17,103 nt of DNA from Fidelibacterota bacterium. Lineage in GTDB: Bacteria; Marinisomatota; Marinisomatia; Marinisomatales; TCS55. Location of the stretch: assembly GCA_002717765.1 (NCBI GenBank), contig PBCB01000041.1:1-17103 (forward strand). The letters are read 5' to 3'. Both the position numbers and the translations under genes were made by a program. Below, one piece after another: positions 7,058 through 13,970 of this stretch. Each line of letters begins with the position of its first letter. Position 1 is the stretch's first letter. A model generated the notes under the pieces. That model made no database searches and was not told the DNA's origin. It worked only from the letters and a program-made list of their open reading frames with translations.

Positions 7058-8686
7058 TTAGCCTAGCCGCCTTAATCCTGGAAGGGGATTGGGGTCTTCC
7101 CTGGAAGATGTAGGCTTTAGTTGACTGAATCTCAATGAATCGTTATTACCGCCCGGTAAAAGCTCAGATTCTCCTAGATCCCCAGAGACTCTCTTTACAA
7201 TTAAATCGAGCTTATCTCTAGCAGTCGAAGGGTGATTTGCATTTGCGTTTCTCATAGCACGTACGCGAGAGGCGATATCTGCTTGGTGATCTTGATCGCT
7301 CCTCAATCTCATATGCTGAGAGGTTTGGAACTTCTCGGTTTCAATCTCATTGCTTGACTCAGTGTGGTTAACCCGATTAGTTCTGATTGAACTACTGGGT
7401 CTAAGGAGACGAGATAGCCAGCCACCCGATATTGCACCCATCGACTTTGCTCCAGTCTGGCCGTTTCCCGACATTGTTGAGGCTAGGCCCTTCAAAGCGG
7501 GATAGTCATCCAAATTCGCAGAACTTGTTGCCCCAGGGCCACTAAACGACTGTGTCCGCAACTCTTGTCTGGCCCTTGCTTGCCTGACAACTCCTGCTTT
7601 GCACTCCTCTCTAACCGCTTCCTCTGTTGGAGGTGGTAGCAAGGTTCTCGGGAATGGCTCAGAGGGGGCACCAAATTCCTGATGAGCACGCTTAATCATC
7701 TGAGCACTGGAATGCAGTCGCTCGTTCTGCTCTACTTCGGGAACCTCGGAATCAAAATCGAAAAGACCCATACCGTTAGAATTGGATACTTCAGAATTCG
7801 GGGGCGTATCGAAAATCCCACCCGGAGAGAACATGTCTAGACCCTCTGCAGCATCAGAAAAAGCAGAGTCAATCCTACTAGGACTTGTTGATTCTGAATC
7901 CTTCTCTTTGTACCAGGTTGGCGCCTCTTGCACTCCCCACGCCCTCTCATAGGCATTCTGCTTGAGTGGCTCCGAATCTGTTGCAATGACTTCTGAAGTA
8001 CCATTGAATTCCGGCTCTGGGACCCCTGCAATTTTTTGTCCTCCAGATTTTCCTATATCTTGTTGGGTTCCAAATCCTACGATGGAATCTGCGTTCAATT
8101 CCCCATTCGCAAAACCATTCTCTCTCGTTGTCATCGGCAATGCAGCAACTGGCGCTTTCTCAAACTGCCCAGTCACGTCTCTTAGTGCAGGGAAAGTTGG
8201 AACTTCAGAATCTAGATTCTCTAGACCTAATACGGCATCTTGCATATCGCTACCATGCCTCAACCTGTCAACGATTAGACATAACTTCAGCAGACTCGAC
8301 TCACTACCCGAGACTAAGTGCCTATCTCCAGAACCAGTTTCTATGGCCAGAATAGAATAACGTGACATAATATTGGAGATTATTACTAATGCCCCCAATC
8401 CAATCGCCACCCAATTCATCGGTGGGAATATTGTTGTAAACCCAAGATAGATCGAAATTAATCCAAGAAGTACGGTTCCAGATGGAAGCATCGGTATCTT
8501 GAGGTGCCTCATTCTTTCAATGGCGGCTAAGTCGAGCCTTACTCCCTTCCCATCGAACCTTTCAATGGTTAGCTGCCGCTCTGTAATTACTGCACAAAAC
8601 TTCCCTCTCGCACCGACTAAGTAGAGGTCGCCGATCAACTCGGCTTCCCTCTTCTTAGTCGGGCCAATAGGCCCGGCTAATCCCAT
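7058..8686 (-). CDS. Membrane protein with possible split PH-like N-terminus and long disordered tail
   Basis: A 542-residue protein of unrecognised family. Residues about 17-60 look like beta strands (LIGDLYLVGARGKF, AVITERQLTIERF, VRLDLAAIERM). A hairpin of two membrane helices follows (about 69-87 and 92-108), then another strand (YSILAIETGSGDRHLVSG) and a helix (about 129-145). This order suggests a bacterial-PH-like fold interrupted by a membrane hairpin, which is my inference. Residues from about 150 to the end are low in hydrophobicity and rich in Ser, Asn, Pro, Glu and Gln, and look largely disordered, with short basic stretches near 430-450. Start ATG 8686 is supported by a TATA-like element 26-33 bases upstream, implying a leaderless mRNA. 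It is the last - strand gene before the convergent kinase. Confidence 0.75.
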   Translation of the reverse strand: MGLAGPIGPTKKREAELIGDLYLVGARGKFCAVITERQLTIERFDGKGVRLDLAAIERMRHLKIPMLPSGTVLLGLISIYLGFTTIFPPMNWVAIGLGALVIISNIMSRYSILAIETGSGDRHLVSGSESSLLKLCLIVDRLRHGSDMQDAVLGLENLDSEVPTFPALRDVTGQFEKAPVAALPMTTRENGFANGELNADSIVGFGTQQDIGKSGGQKIAGVPEPEFNGTSEVIATDSEPLKQNAYERAWGVQEAPTWYKEKDSESTSPSRIDSAFSDAAEGLDMFSPGGIFDTPPNSEVSNSNGMGLFDFDSEVPEVEQNERLHSSAQMIKRAHQEFGAPSEPFPRTLLPPPTEEAVREECKAGVVRQARARQELRTQSFSGPGATSSANLDDYPALKGLASTMSGNGQTGAKSMGAISGGWLSRLLRPSSSIRTNRVNHTESSNEIETEKFQTSQHMRLRSDQDHQADIASRVRAMRNANANHPSTARDKLDLIVKRVSGDLGESELLPGGNNDSLRFSQLKPTSSREDPNPLPGLRRLG

Positions 8687-8711
8687 CCAGTTAGCCCAGC
8701 GGTTAATCGAG

Positions 8712-8719
8712 GGTATAAG
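8712..8719 (-). promoter_or_regulatory. Candidate TATA box giving a leaderless transcript
   Basis: CTTATACC on the - strand is centred about 29 bases before the ATG at 8686. An archaeal start site about 26 bases downstream of it would fall nearly on the start codon. No SD is visible before that ATG, which agrees with leaderless initiation. Confidence 0.45.
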
Positions 8720-8783
8720 TGCATGGGGACATGGCCATTGAAATTACGACACTTCGATACTTTTCCAGTTTCGCCGTTTTCAA

Positions 8784-9239
8784 CTAACGCATTGCGTTCC
8801 TTGCCTCGTCTGCCAATCTCCACATTTCCCTTTCATCATCCGTTTTCGGTTCGAATTGGGGGATCTGAACTGGCTCCATTGTCTCGTCAATCGCAACCAT
8901 GAAGAAGAACCCCGAACAGATTTCTTCTCCGACCCACTCAGAGCGAGAAAGCCTGCAGGAGGTAACATGGACCCCTACTGTCCGAGGAGAAGTCCACACT
9001 ACTCTGGCTGTGGTTCGAATAATGTCCCCTTGGAAAGCCGGCCTCTTGAACTTCAGAGCATCTACCGAGACTGTGACGAAAACCTTGTGTGCAAACTTCG
9101 AGGCTACCATTCCTGCAGCAGTATCCATGATGGCCATCAGTCTGCCTCCGAACAGTGTGTTTAGCGCATTTGTATGGCCTGGAAAGACCTCGTCCAGTAC
9201 TACCACGGGTTCTTCCGAGTATGGCTCATCAGTTTTCAT
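8784..9239 (-). CDS. Hotdog-fold acyl-CoA thioesterase (YciA/BACH type)
   Basis: A 151-residue single-hotdog thioesterase that hydrolyses acyl-CoA to free fatty acid and CoA in the cytoplasm. The diagnostic block PGHTNALNTLFGGRLMAIMD (20-39) contains N24, the GG turn and D39 at the usual active-site positions. The following AAGMVASKFAHKVFVTVSVD and the KRPAFQGDIIRTTARV strands (65-80) complete the fold. Length is normal for the short family, whose members usually work as hexamers. I start at ATG 9239; a TTG one codon upstream gives a nearly identical protein. It lies 97 bases upstream of the membrane protein gene, which has its own TATA-like element, so it may be a separate unit. It is divergent from the operon at 9342. 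Confidence 0.92.
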   Translation of the reverse strand: MKTDEPYSEEPVVVLDEVFPGHTNALNTLFGGRLMAIMDTAAGMVASKFAHKVFVTVSVDALKFKRPAFQGDIIRTTARVVWTSPRTVGVHVTSCRLSRSEWVGEEICSGFFFMVAIDETMEPVQIPQFEPKTDDEREMWRLADEARNAMR

Positions 9240-9333
9240 CAATCTCTCTCAGCAAGTCACACTCCTTGAATACTTCAGTTTCAGAGTCGGATAAATGGGG
9301 TTTTACCGCTTACTTCAATCGCGTGACCTCTTC

Positions 9334-9337
9334 GGAG
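9334..9337 (+). promoter_or_regulatory. Shine-Dalgarno site for the 9342 operon
   Basis: GGAG lies four bases before ATG 9342 and fixes this start. A TATA-like GATAAATGG at 9290-9298, in the 100-base divergent spacer, is a possible promoter. Confidence 0.4.
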
Positions 9338-9341
9338 AATC

Positions 9342-10244
9342 ATGGACACGTGGGTAATTGGGCTGATACTTCTGTACGTTCTGGTTTTTGCCGTTATTGC
9401 TGGCTATATTCTACCCTCCCTGCTGTACATTATGATTCACGGTTCTCCTGCGGTTGTCCCAGAATTGAGGTGGGAACCACTCATCTTCGAAGATCCATTG
9501 GGTGGGAGGATCGTTCTTTGGCCATATCTTCCTTGCATCAGGATGCCTTCTAAGATGAGGCCTAGGGGGTGGGATGGACTTGCCTTGATTTCCTCCCAAG
9601 ACGAGATATCATCCTTGAGAGAAGAGGAGCGTCAGGAAATAGAAAGTCCCGGTGTTCATGTTGATTCAGCTGCTGTTTCGGGAACAACTCTAGGGGTGTT
9701 GGTGAGAAATTTATCGGAATTAGATATAGAGGGCCCTTTCATCCCAGATCCTGAGAAAATTCGGCTTCTAAGGCATGCCGAGAATTCTAGGGGTGGAATG
9801 CCAATTTATGCCATCGAACCCGGAATTGATGACACGGAATGGGCTAATTGGCAGTCTAGATGGGCAGATGAACAAGTCAGATTTGGAAATCTACTAGCTA
9901 CACTGAGAAGATCGAGAAGATGGTCACAAAATAGGCATGTGGCCATTGCAAAGGTCGCACAATCAAAACTTGCAAGCCCGGATCTTGGGGCAGCATCAAC
10001 TGAATGTGCCGCTTGGTGGAGCGAAGAATCGATGAGTTTGACTGATGAGCTGAGAAATGAGAGGGATTCGAGGTTTTCCTCAAGGATTAGGGGCGCACTT
10101 TCCAATCTCAGAGAAATCGAGGATAGCAATTGGGGCGAAGAAGGGCCAACCCTGCTAGTTCCAGTTCAGCAGGCTAATTTGCCCTTTTTAGAGAATAGCC
10201 TAATTGCCTGTGAGTCTGTCGAGGCGCTGGAGAGGGAGCAATGA
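9342..10244 (+). CDS. Membrane-anchored protein of unknown function
   Basis: A 300-residue protein that I do not recognise. It has one N-terminal hydrophobic segment (about 4-31, WVIGLILLYVLVFAVIAGYI...), which looks like an uncleaved signal anchor because a basic, soluble body follows directly. The body contains a strand-rich part (about 35-130) and a long helical, charged part (about 160-270) with many Arg, Glu and Trp residues, including RRSRRW (187-192). I see no catalytic motif. ATG 9342 has GGAG four bases upstream. Its TGA overlaps the next gene's ATG in ATGA at 10241-10244, so translation of the TBP-like protein is probably coupled to it. That coupling is the best clue to its role: the two products may act together. 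Confidence 0.8.
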   Translation: MDTWVIGLILLYVLVFAVIAGYILPSLLYIMIHGSPAVVPELRWEPLIFEDPLGGRIVLWPYLPCIRMPSKMRPRGWDGLALISSQDEISSLREEERQEIESPGVHVDSAAVSGTTLGVLVRNLSELDIEGPFIPDPEKIRLLRHAENSRGGMPIYAIEPGIDDTEWANWQSRWADEQVRFGNLLATLRRSRRWSQNRHVAIAKVAQSKLASPDLGAASTECAAWWSEESMSLTDELRNERDSRFSSRIRGALSNLREIEDSNWGEEGPTLLVPVQQANLPFLENSLIACESVEALEREQ

Positions 10245-10762
10245 GCGGTGTAGAAATCGAAATTCAATCACAGTCTTTTCGCGCCATCCCTTCCGAACCA
10301 GTCAATCTAGCCGATGCGGTGAAGTACGCCGGAGCTAGGAGCAACGGTGCGTTTGGAGTAATTGAACACGAGGAACCAAGGGCCCTAATTGTAGTAGATA
10401 CAGATGGCTCGTTATTGATTCATGGAATCTCCAATTTCGAGGCCGCCTCTTTAATTGCAGAGGAGGTACTACTCAGTATCGGCCTGTCTGAGAAGGGTCT
10501 TGTGTTAGAAAGCGGAGAAGTGCTTGCCAGCTTCTCAGTTGGGAGGGCCGTTTTGATTGGCTTGGCAGCCGAGAGATTCAAGGATGCGAACCACGATTTG
10601 AGACTCGATGCACTACGGATTGCTGCAAAGAGACACAACTGCACAATACTGCTTTTCAACAACGGCAGGGGAATTGTGATGGGGCAGCCATCTCGAAAGG
10701 TTGCTGAAATGGCTGTCTCGCACTGGATTTCAGAATTGGCTCAAGAAGGCGCCTTGGCGTGA
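10241..10762 (+). CDS. Divergent TBP-like (TATA-binding-protein fold) protein
   Basis: A 173-residue protein that appears to contain two tandem TBP-type half-repeats. Repeat 1 runs about 20-82: VNLADAVKYAG..., then AFGVIEHEEPRALIVV, DGSLLIHGISN and a long helix. It follows the archaeal TBP order of DLE..., FPG.I..L.EPK..LLIF, SGK.V.TGAKS and helix. Repeat 2 runs about 94-168, with ASFSVGRAVLIG, CTILLFNNGRGIVMGQPS and a closing helix. F38 and F139 fall at two of the four DNA-intercalating Phe positions, while V52 and a residue near L124 replace the others. It is far from canonical TBP, so DNA binding is uncertain. It may be a regulatory or antagonist paralogue, or a TBP-fold domain reused for another ligand. 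It starts in a 4-base overlap with the upstream gene; the hydrolase follows after 4 bases. Confidence 0.6.
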   Translation: MSGVEIEIQSQSFRAIPSEPVNLADAVKYAGARSNGAFGVIEHEEPRALIVVDTDGSLLIHGISNFEAASLIAEEVLLSIGLSEKGLVLESGEVLASFSVGRAVLIGLAAERFKDANHDLRLDALRIAAKRHNCTILLFNNGRGIVMGQPSRKVAEMAVSHWISELAQEGALA

Positions 10763-10766
10763 GAAA

Positions 10767-11651
10767 ATGCTGGTCGATGGAAAATGGATTGGACCCATAT
10801 TCGACCAACATTTGCATTTGGATAGGAACAATAGATTCCTTGATGCAGTTTCCGATTTCTCAATATCGGGGGGAACTGCCATAATGCTGGTTCACAAACC
10901 AGCATTCTCCAAGTCCCTGCCTACGGATTCTCAAGGATACAGGAAAGCCTACTCAGAAACAGTCTCAATGGCCGACGAGATTCGTAGGAATTTCGAATTA
11001 GAGGTAGGGGTGGTACTTGGACCACACCCTGTCTCGTGGGAAAATCAGATTGCAGACATAGGTCTAGAGAAATCTACAGAACTTCATTTGGAGGCAGTCT
11101 CATTGGCATTGGAATTTATCGACTCTGGCACTGCTCATTGCCTCGGAGAAGTAGGCCGTCCACATTATCCCGTCGATGAAGGGACATGGGAAGCAGCAAA
11201 TGAAATGCTCCTGGAGGTACTTTCCATGGCTTCGTCCGCAAAGACTTCGGTCCAACTTCATGTCGAGGATAACGGCGAGTCTACCTGCAAAGAATTGAGT
11301 CAACTATGTAGAACAGCAGGCCTCCCATTGGATCGCGCAATTCGCCACTATGCACCTCCAAACGTCAGTTCAGAATTCACACATGGACTCTCAGCCACCG
11401 TCAATGTCGGCAAGGGGAGTATCGAAACCCTGACTGAAACTGCTAGCAGATCCATCGCTCCTTGGGGTATGGAGACGGATTTCTTAGATGATAAGAATAG
11501 GCCAGGGGCAGTATTGGGTCCAAAAACTGTCCCAAAGAGAACTCAAGAATTGGCCTCCAGCCTTATTTCTTCGGGATGGGAAGAATCCAATGTTGAGTCT
11601 TTGTTGCAGAATGTCCATTCAGATTGGCCAGAATCACTCTATGGGATCTGA
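10767..11651 (+). CDS. TatD-like TIM-barrel metal-dependent hydrolase (COG1099)
   Basis: A 294-residue amidohydrolase-superfamily protein resembling archaeal COG1099, predicted TatD-related hydrolases of unknown substrate. The metal motif HLHLD is at 15-19. Other likely ligands are E128 in CLGEVGRPHYPV, H165 in VQLHVED, H194 in IRHYAPP and D238 in METDFLDD. The GRPHYPV block and KTVPKR (253-258) are characteristic of the group. ATG 10767 is chosen because it lies 4 bases after the previous stop and the barrel's first strand follows directly. An in-frame ATG at 10701 would overlap the upstream gene by 62 bases and add 22 non-conserved residues. It is the last gene of the three-gene operon. Its 3' end overlaps a convergent small membrane protein gene by 18 bases. 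Confidence 0.87.
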   Translation: MLVDGKWIGPIFDQHLHLDRNNRFLDAVSDFSISGGTAIMLVHKPAFSKSLPTDSQGYRKAYSETVSMADEIRRNFELEVGVVLGPHPVSWENQIADIGLEKSTELHLEAVSLALEFIDSGTAHCLGEVGRPHYPVDEGTWEAANEMLLEVLSMASSAKTSVQLHVEDNGESTCKELSQLCRTAGLPLDRAIRHYAPPNVSSEFTHGLSATVNVGKGSIETLTETASRSIAPWGMETDFLDDKNRPGAVLGPKTVPKRTQELASSLISSGWEESNVESLLQNVHSDWPESLYGI

Positions 11652-11843
11652 GTAGAATCTCTTTAGTGGCGGCGTGAAAATCATCAATAGTCCAATTACA
11701 AGCATTATAATTGAGATCCCTAGAAACTTCAACTCTCCAATTGGCGACATTCCTTGGGATTCCATCAGCATCCTCAATATTGGCCCATTAATTGGAAGGA
11801 AAAATAGCACTAGGAAAATACCAATCATCTGTCTCAGATTCAT
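11634..11843 (-). CDS. Small two-helix membrane protein
   Basis: A predicted 69-residue protein with two hydrophobic segments (about 5-25 and 40-58) separated by a short polar loop, ending KRFYSDPIE. No family is recognised. I start at ATG 11843; an in-frame GTG at 11861 would add six residues (MPTRIF). No clear SD supports either. It overlaps the end of the convergent hydrolase gene by 18 bases, and its promoter would share the 64-82 base spacer with the divergent tRNA gene. The two-helix pattern supports a real gene, but its small size makes this a moderate call. Confidence 0.5.
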   Translation of the reverse strand: MNLRQMIGIFLVLFFLPINGPILRMLMESQGMSPIGELKFLGISIIMLVIGLLMIFTPPLKRFYSDPIE

Positions 11844-11892
11844 GAATATCCGTGTAGGCACACGCTTTTCAAATCATTCAGTACACCGAATC

Positions 11893-11901
11893 GATTTAGA
11901 G
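11893..11901 (+). promoter_or_regulatory. Candidate TATA box for tRNA-Gly
   Basis: GATTTAGAG is centred about 29 bases before the mature tRNA 5' end. This is a weak match to an archaeal TATA box at the expected distance for a short 5' leader. Confidence 0.3.
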
Positions 11902-11925
11902 ATGACATGTGCCCGCCGAGTCCAA

Positions 11926-12000
11926 GCGCCTGTAGTGAAGGGGTTATCACAAGAGGTTTCCAACCTCTTGTCCCGGGTTCGAATCCCGGCGGGCGCACCA
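11926..12000 (+). tRNA. tRNA-Gly (anticodon UCC), CCA encoded
   Basis: A complete cloverleaf folds by hand. The acceptor GCGCCTG (11926-11932) pairs with CGGGCGC (11990-11996), with one T-G wobble. The D stem is GTGA/TCAC with an 8-base loop AGGGGTTA. The anticodon stem AGAGG/CCTCT has loop TTTCCAA (11957-11963), giving anticodon TCC at 11959-11961. The variable loop is four bases, and the T arm is CCGGG-TTCGAAT-CCCGG. The discriminator is A11997 and CCA is encoded at 11998-12000. There is no intron. It reads GGA codons, and with wobble perhaps other Gly codons. The immediate 5' flank contains GCCCGCC, complementary to the tRNA 3' side. Confidence 0.96.
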
Positions 12001-12074
12001 CTTTACGACTCATGACTGAGTAAATAGTAAATTGAGACTGAAGCATTCAAACGCCCCTTGCTTTACGAAAGCCT

Positions 12075-13970
12075 GTGTCAGAAAGCGAACAAGAGGTTGG
12101 AGATGTCGGAGCTTCACTGAGCAAAGATATGTCAGAGCTTGCAGATGTCAACCAAGTGGTCGGTAGAAAGATATGGAGGGTTGTGCCTTATGTCACTAGA
12201 TATTGGAAAAGGGCACTTGGCGGAATTCTAGCAAATGCCGGGGCCCGTGCCTTCGATCTCATCCCATTCATCGCAATCGGAATGGCTGCAGATTATTACC
12301 AATCCAAGACATTCACCAACTCTAGAATTGAGGGACTAGTAAAGTGGGGGCCAATCCCTGATTTGGGGCCAATAGACTCCATAGAACTTGGATTCGGACT
12401 CCTGATCATGGCCTCGTTTACTTTTCTCGCCATTTTCCAGGGGCTAAGCAATCAACTTTGGCAATCAACTGCATACATGGCGCAACACGATATTCGAATG
12501 GATGCTACAAACTCACTTTTGAATATGGAAGCATCGTACTTTGAAAGCCGACAGACCGGCAATCTGATGTCTGTACTATCTGCAGATGTGGCTCAACTTG
12601 AGGATATCATTTCAGATGCTAGTACTAGTATGATCCGAATCACGATAACATTCACAACTGCATTCGCCATTATGTTCTGGATGTCTCCAAAACTAGCTCT
12701 AATCTTATTCGCACCATTGGTGATAATTGTCCCAATGGTGATTTGGTTCTCCACTAGAGTTCAGAGGAAGTATAGGAAACAACGAGAGAGCACTGGGGGG
12801 ATTGTCGCAATCCTGGAAAACGTGCTTACTGGAGTAACGGTTGTACAGGCGTATAACGCAAAGGAGTTCGAGAGCGAAAGGATCGGAAGGCAGAGCGGAG
12901 ATTACCGAGACGCTGCAATTCAAGCCGCATTCATCAGGAATCGATTCATCCCAGGGATTTACGTTGTGGCGGGGATATCATTCGGCTTGCTAACCTCTGC
13001 AGGGGGCTGGGTAATGGAAACAGGGGAGATTACCGTCGGTCAGTTCGTTACTTTCCTTCTAATTTCCACTAGGATGACAATGCCGATGTTCATTCTCGGA
13101 ATGCTGCTAAACCAACTCCAGAAAGGAGAGGCTTCATCGAAGAGGGTTTTCGCAATAATTGATTTGGAACCGTCTATCTTTGACAAAGACGGAGCTGTGC
13201 CATTGGACGGGCCAATCGAATCACTCAGATTCGATAATGTCTCATTCGCATACCCTACATCGGACACAAATGTCCTGAATGAAATCACCATCTCTGCCTC
13301 ATCAGGGGAGTTCCTAGGGGTCATGGGTCACACTGGAGCAGGGAAGAGTACGATACTGAAACTGATTGAGAGATTCTACGAGCCACAGGGAGGGAAGGTG
13401 ATGATAAATGACAGAGATATCAATGAATACCAGATAGAATCAATCAGGGAGAGAATAGGTTTCGTCTCCCAAGATCCATTTCTATTCTTTGGGACTATTG
13501 GGGAGAACGTTGCATATGCCAGGGATTCAGACGATGATCAGATTCTCAGTGCTCTAGAGGCAGCAGGAGCAACTGAGTTCGTCTCAAGCCTCCCGGATGG
13601 ATTGGATACGATGGTTGGAGATAGGGGAGTGATGCTTTCAGGTGGCCAGAGGGCTAGAATTAGCCTTGCCAGGGCACTATTGAAGGATCCAGACCTGCTT
13701 ATTTTGGATGAGGCCAGCGCTGCACTTGATGCTGAGACGGAGAAACGCATCCAAGAGTCTTTGTTCGGCAGTTCAAATGGTGGCAAGAAGAGGATCACCA
13801 TAGCAGTAGCACACCGTCTAGCAACCATCAGGAATGCTGATGAGATTGTTGCCATGGTCGATGGGGCTATAGTGGAGCGTGGAACGCACAGCAAACTTCT
13901 GGATAATGAAAACGTCTATGCATCACAGTGGTCGATCCAGACTGGGGAACTAGGTTCATTGGAGGAATAA
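12075..13970 (+). CDS. ABC exporter half-transporter (TMD-NBD fusion)
   Basis: A 631-residue half-transporter of the MsbA/MDR type that would dimerise to export a lipid, peptide or drug using ATP. Six hydrophobic segments lie near 46-70, 104-124, 186-204, 206-228, 293-313 and 320-345. The nucleotide-binding domain has Walker A GHTGAGKST (418-426), Q466 in the Q-loop VSQDPFLF, signature LSGGQ (521-525), Walker B LLILDE (541-546) with catalytic E546, D-loop SAALD and switch H580. All ATPase motifs are intact. The start is GTG 12075; an in-frame ATG at 12129 is possible and would remove 18 polar residues. A small hairpin GCTTT-ACG-AAAGC (12060-12072) precedes the GTG, and a TATA-like GTAAATAG lies near 12019. 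It shares TAATG with the next gene. Substrate is unknown. Confidence 0.93.
   Translation: MSESEQEVGDVGASLSKDMSELADVNQVVGRKIWRVVPYVTRYWKRALGGILANAGARAFDLIPFIAIGMAADYYQSKTFTNSRIEGLVKWGPIPDLGPIDSIELGFGLLIMASFTFLAIFQGLSNQLWQSTAYMAQHDIRMDATNSLLNMEASYFESRQTGNLMSVLSADVAQLEDIISDASTSMIRITITFTTAFAIMFWMSPKLALILFAPLVIIVPMVIWFSTRVQRKYRKQRESTGGIVAILENVLTGVTVVQAYNAKEFESERIGRQSGDYRDAAIQAAFIRNRFIPGIYVVAGISFGLLTSAGGWVMETGEITVGQFVTFLLISTRMTMPMFILGMLLNQLQKGEASSKRVFAIIDLEPSIFDKDGAVPLDGPIESLRFDNVSFAYPTSDTNVLNEITISASSGEFLGVMGHTGAGKSTILKLIERFYEPQGGKVMINDRDINEYQIESIRERIGFVSQDPFLFFGTIGENVAYARDSDDDQILSALEAAGATEFVSSLPDGLDTMVGDRGVMLSGGQRARISLARALLKDPDLLILDEASAALDAETEKRIQESLFGSSNGGKKRITIAVAHRLATIRNADEIVAMVDGAIVERGTHSKLLDNENVYASQWSIQTGELGSLEE
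13961..13965 (+). promoter_or_regulatory. Strong Shine-Dalgarno site for the FGE-like gene
   Basis: GGAGG lies four bases before ATG 13970 and inside the last codons of the exporter gene. It decides the start, rejecting an upstream in-frame ATG at 13928. Confidence 0.7.

Noticed and set aside
11840..12046. Antisense frame containing RPPGFEPGTRG
   Set aside because: This is the classic false protein produced by reading the complement of a tRNA T arm and anticodon region; the tRNA-Gly explains it fully.
12001..12068. CTTTACGA repeated at 12001-12008 and 12061-12068, flanking the tRNA-exporter spacer
   Set aside because: It is only an 8-base match with no tRNA-end identity, integrase gene or element between the copies, so it is not an attachment-site pair.
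13928..13969. Upstream ATG extending the FGE-like protein into the exporter gene
   Set aside because: The strong GGAGG just before ATG 13970 and the TAATG overlap fix the start at 13970.
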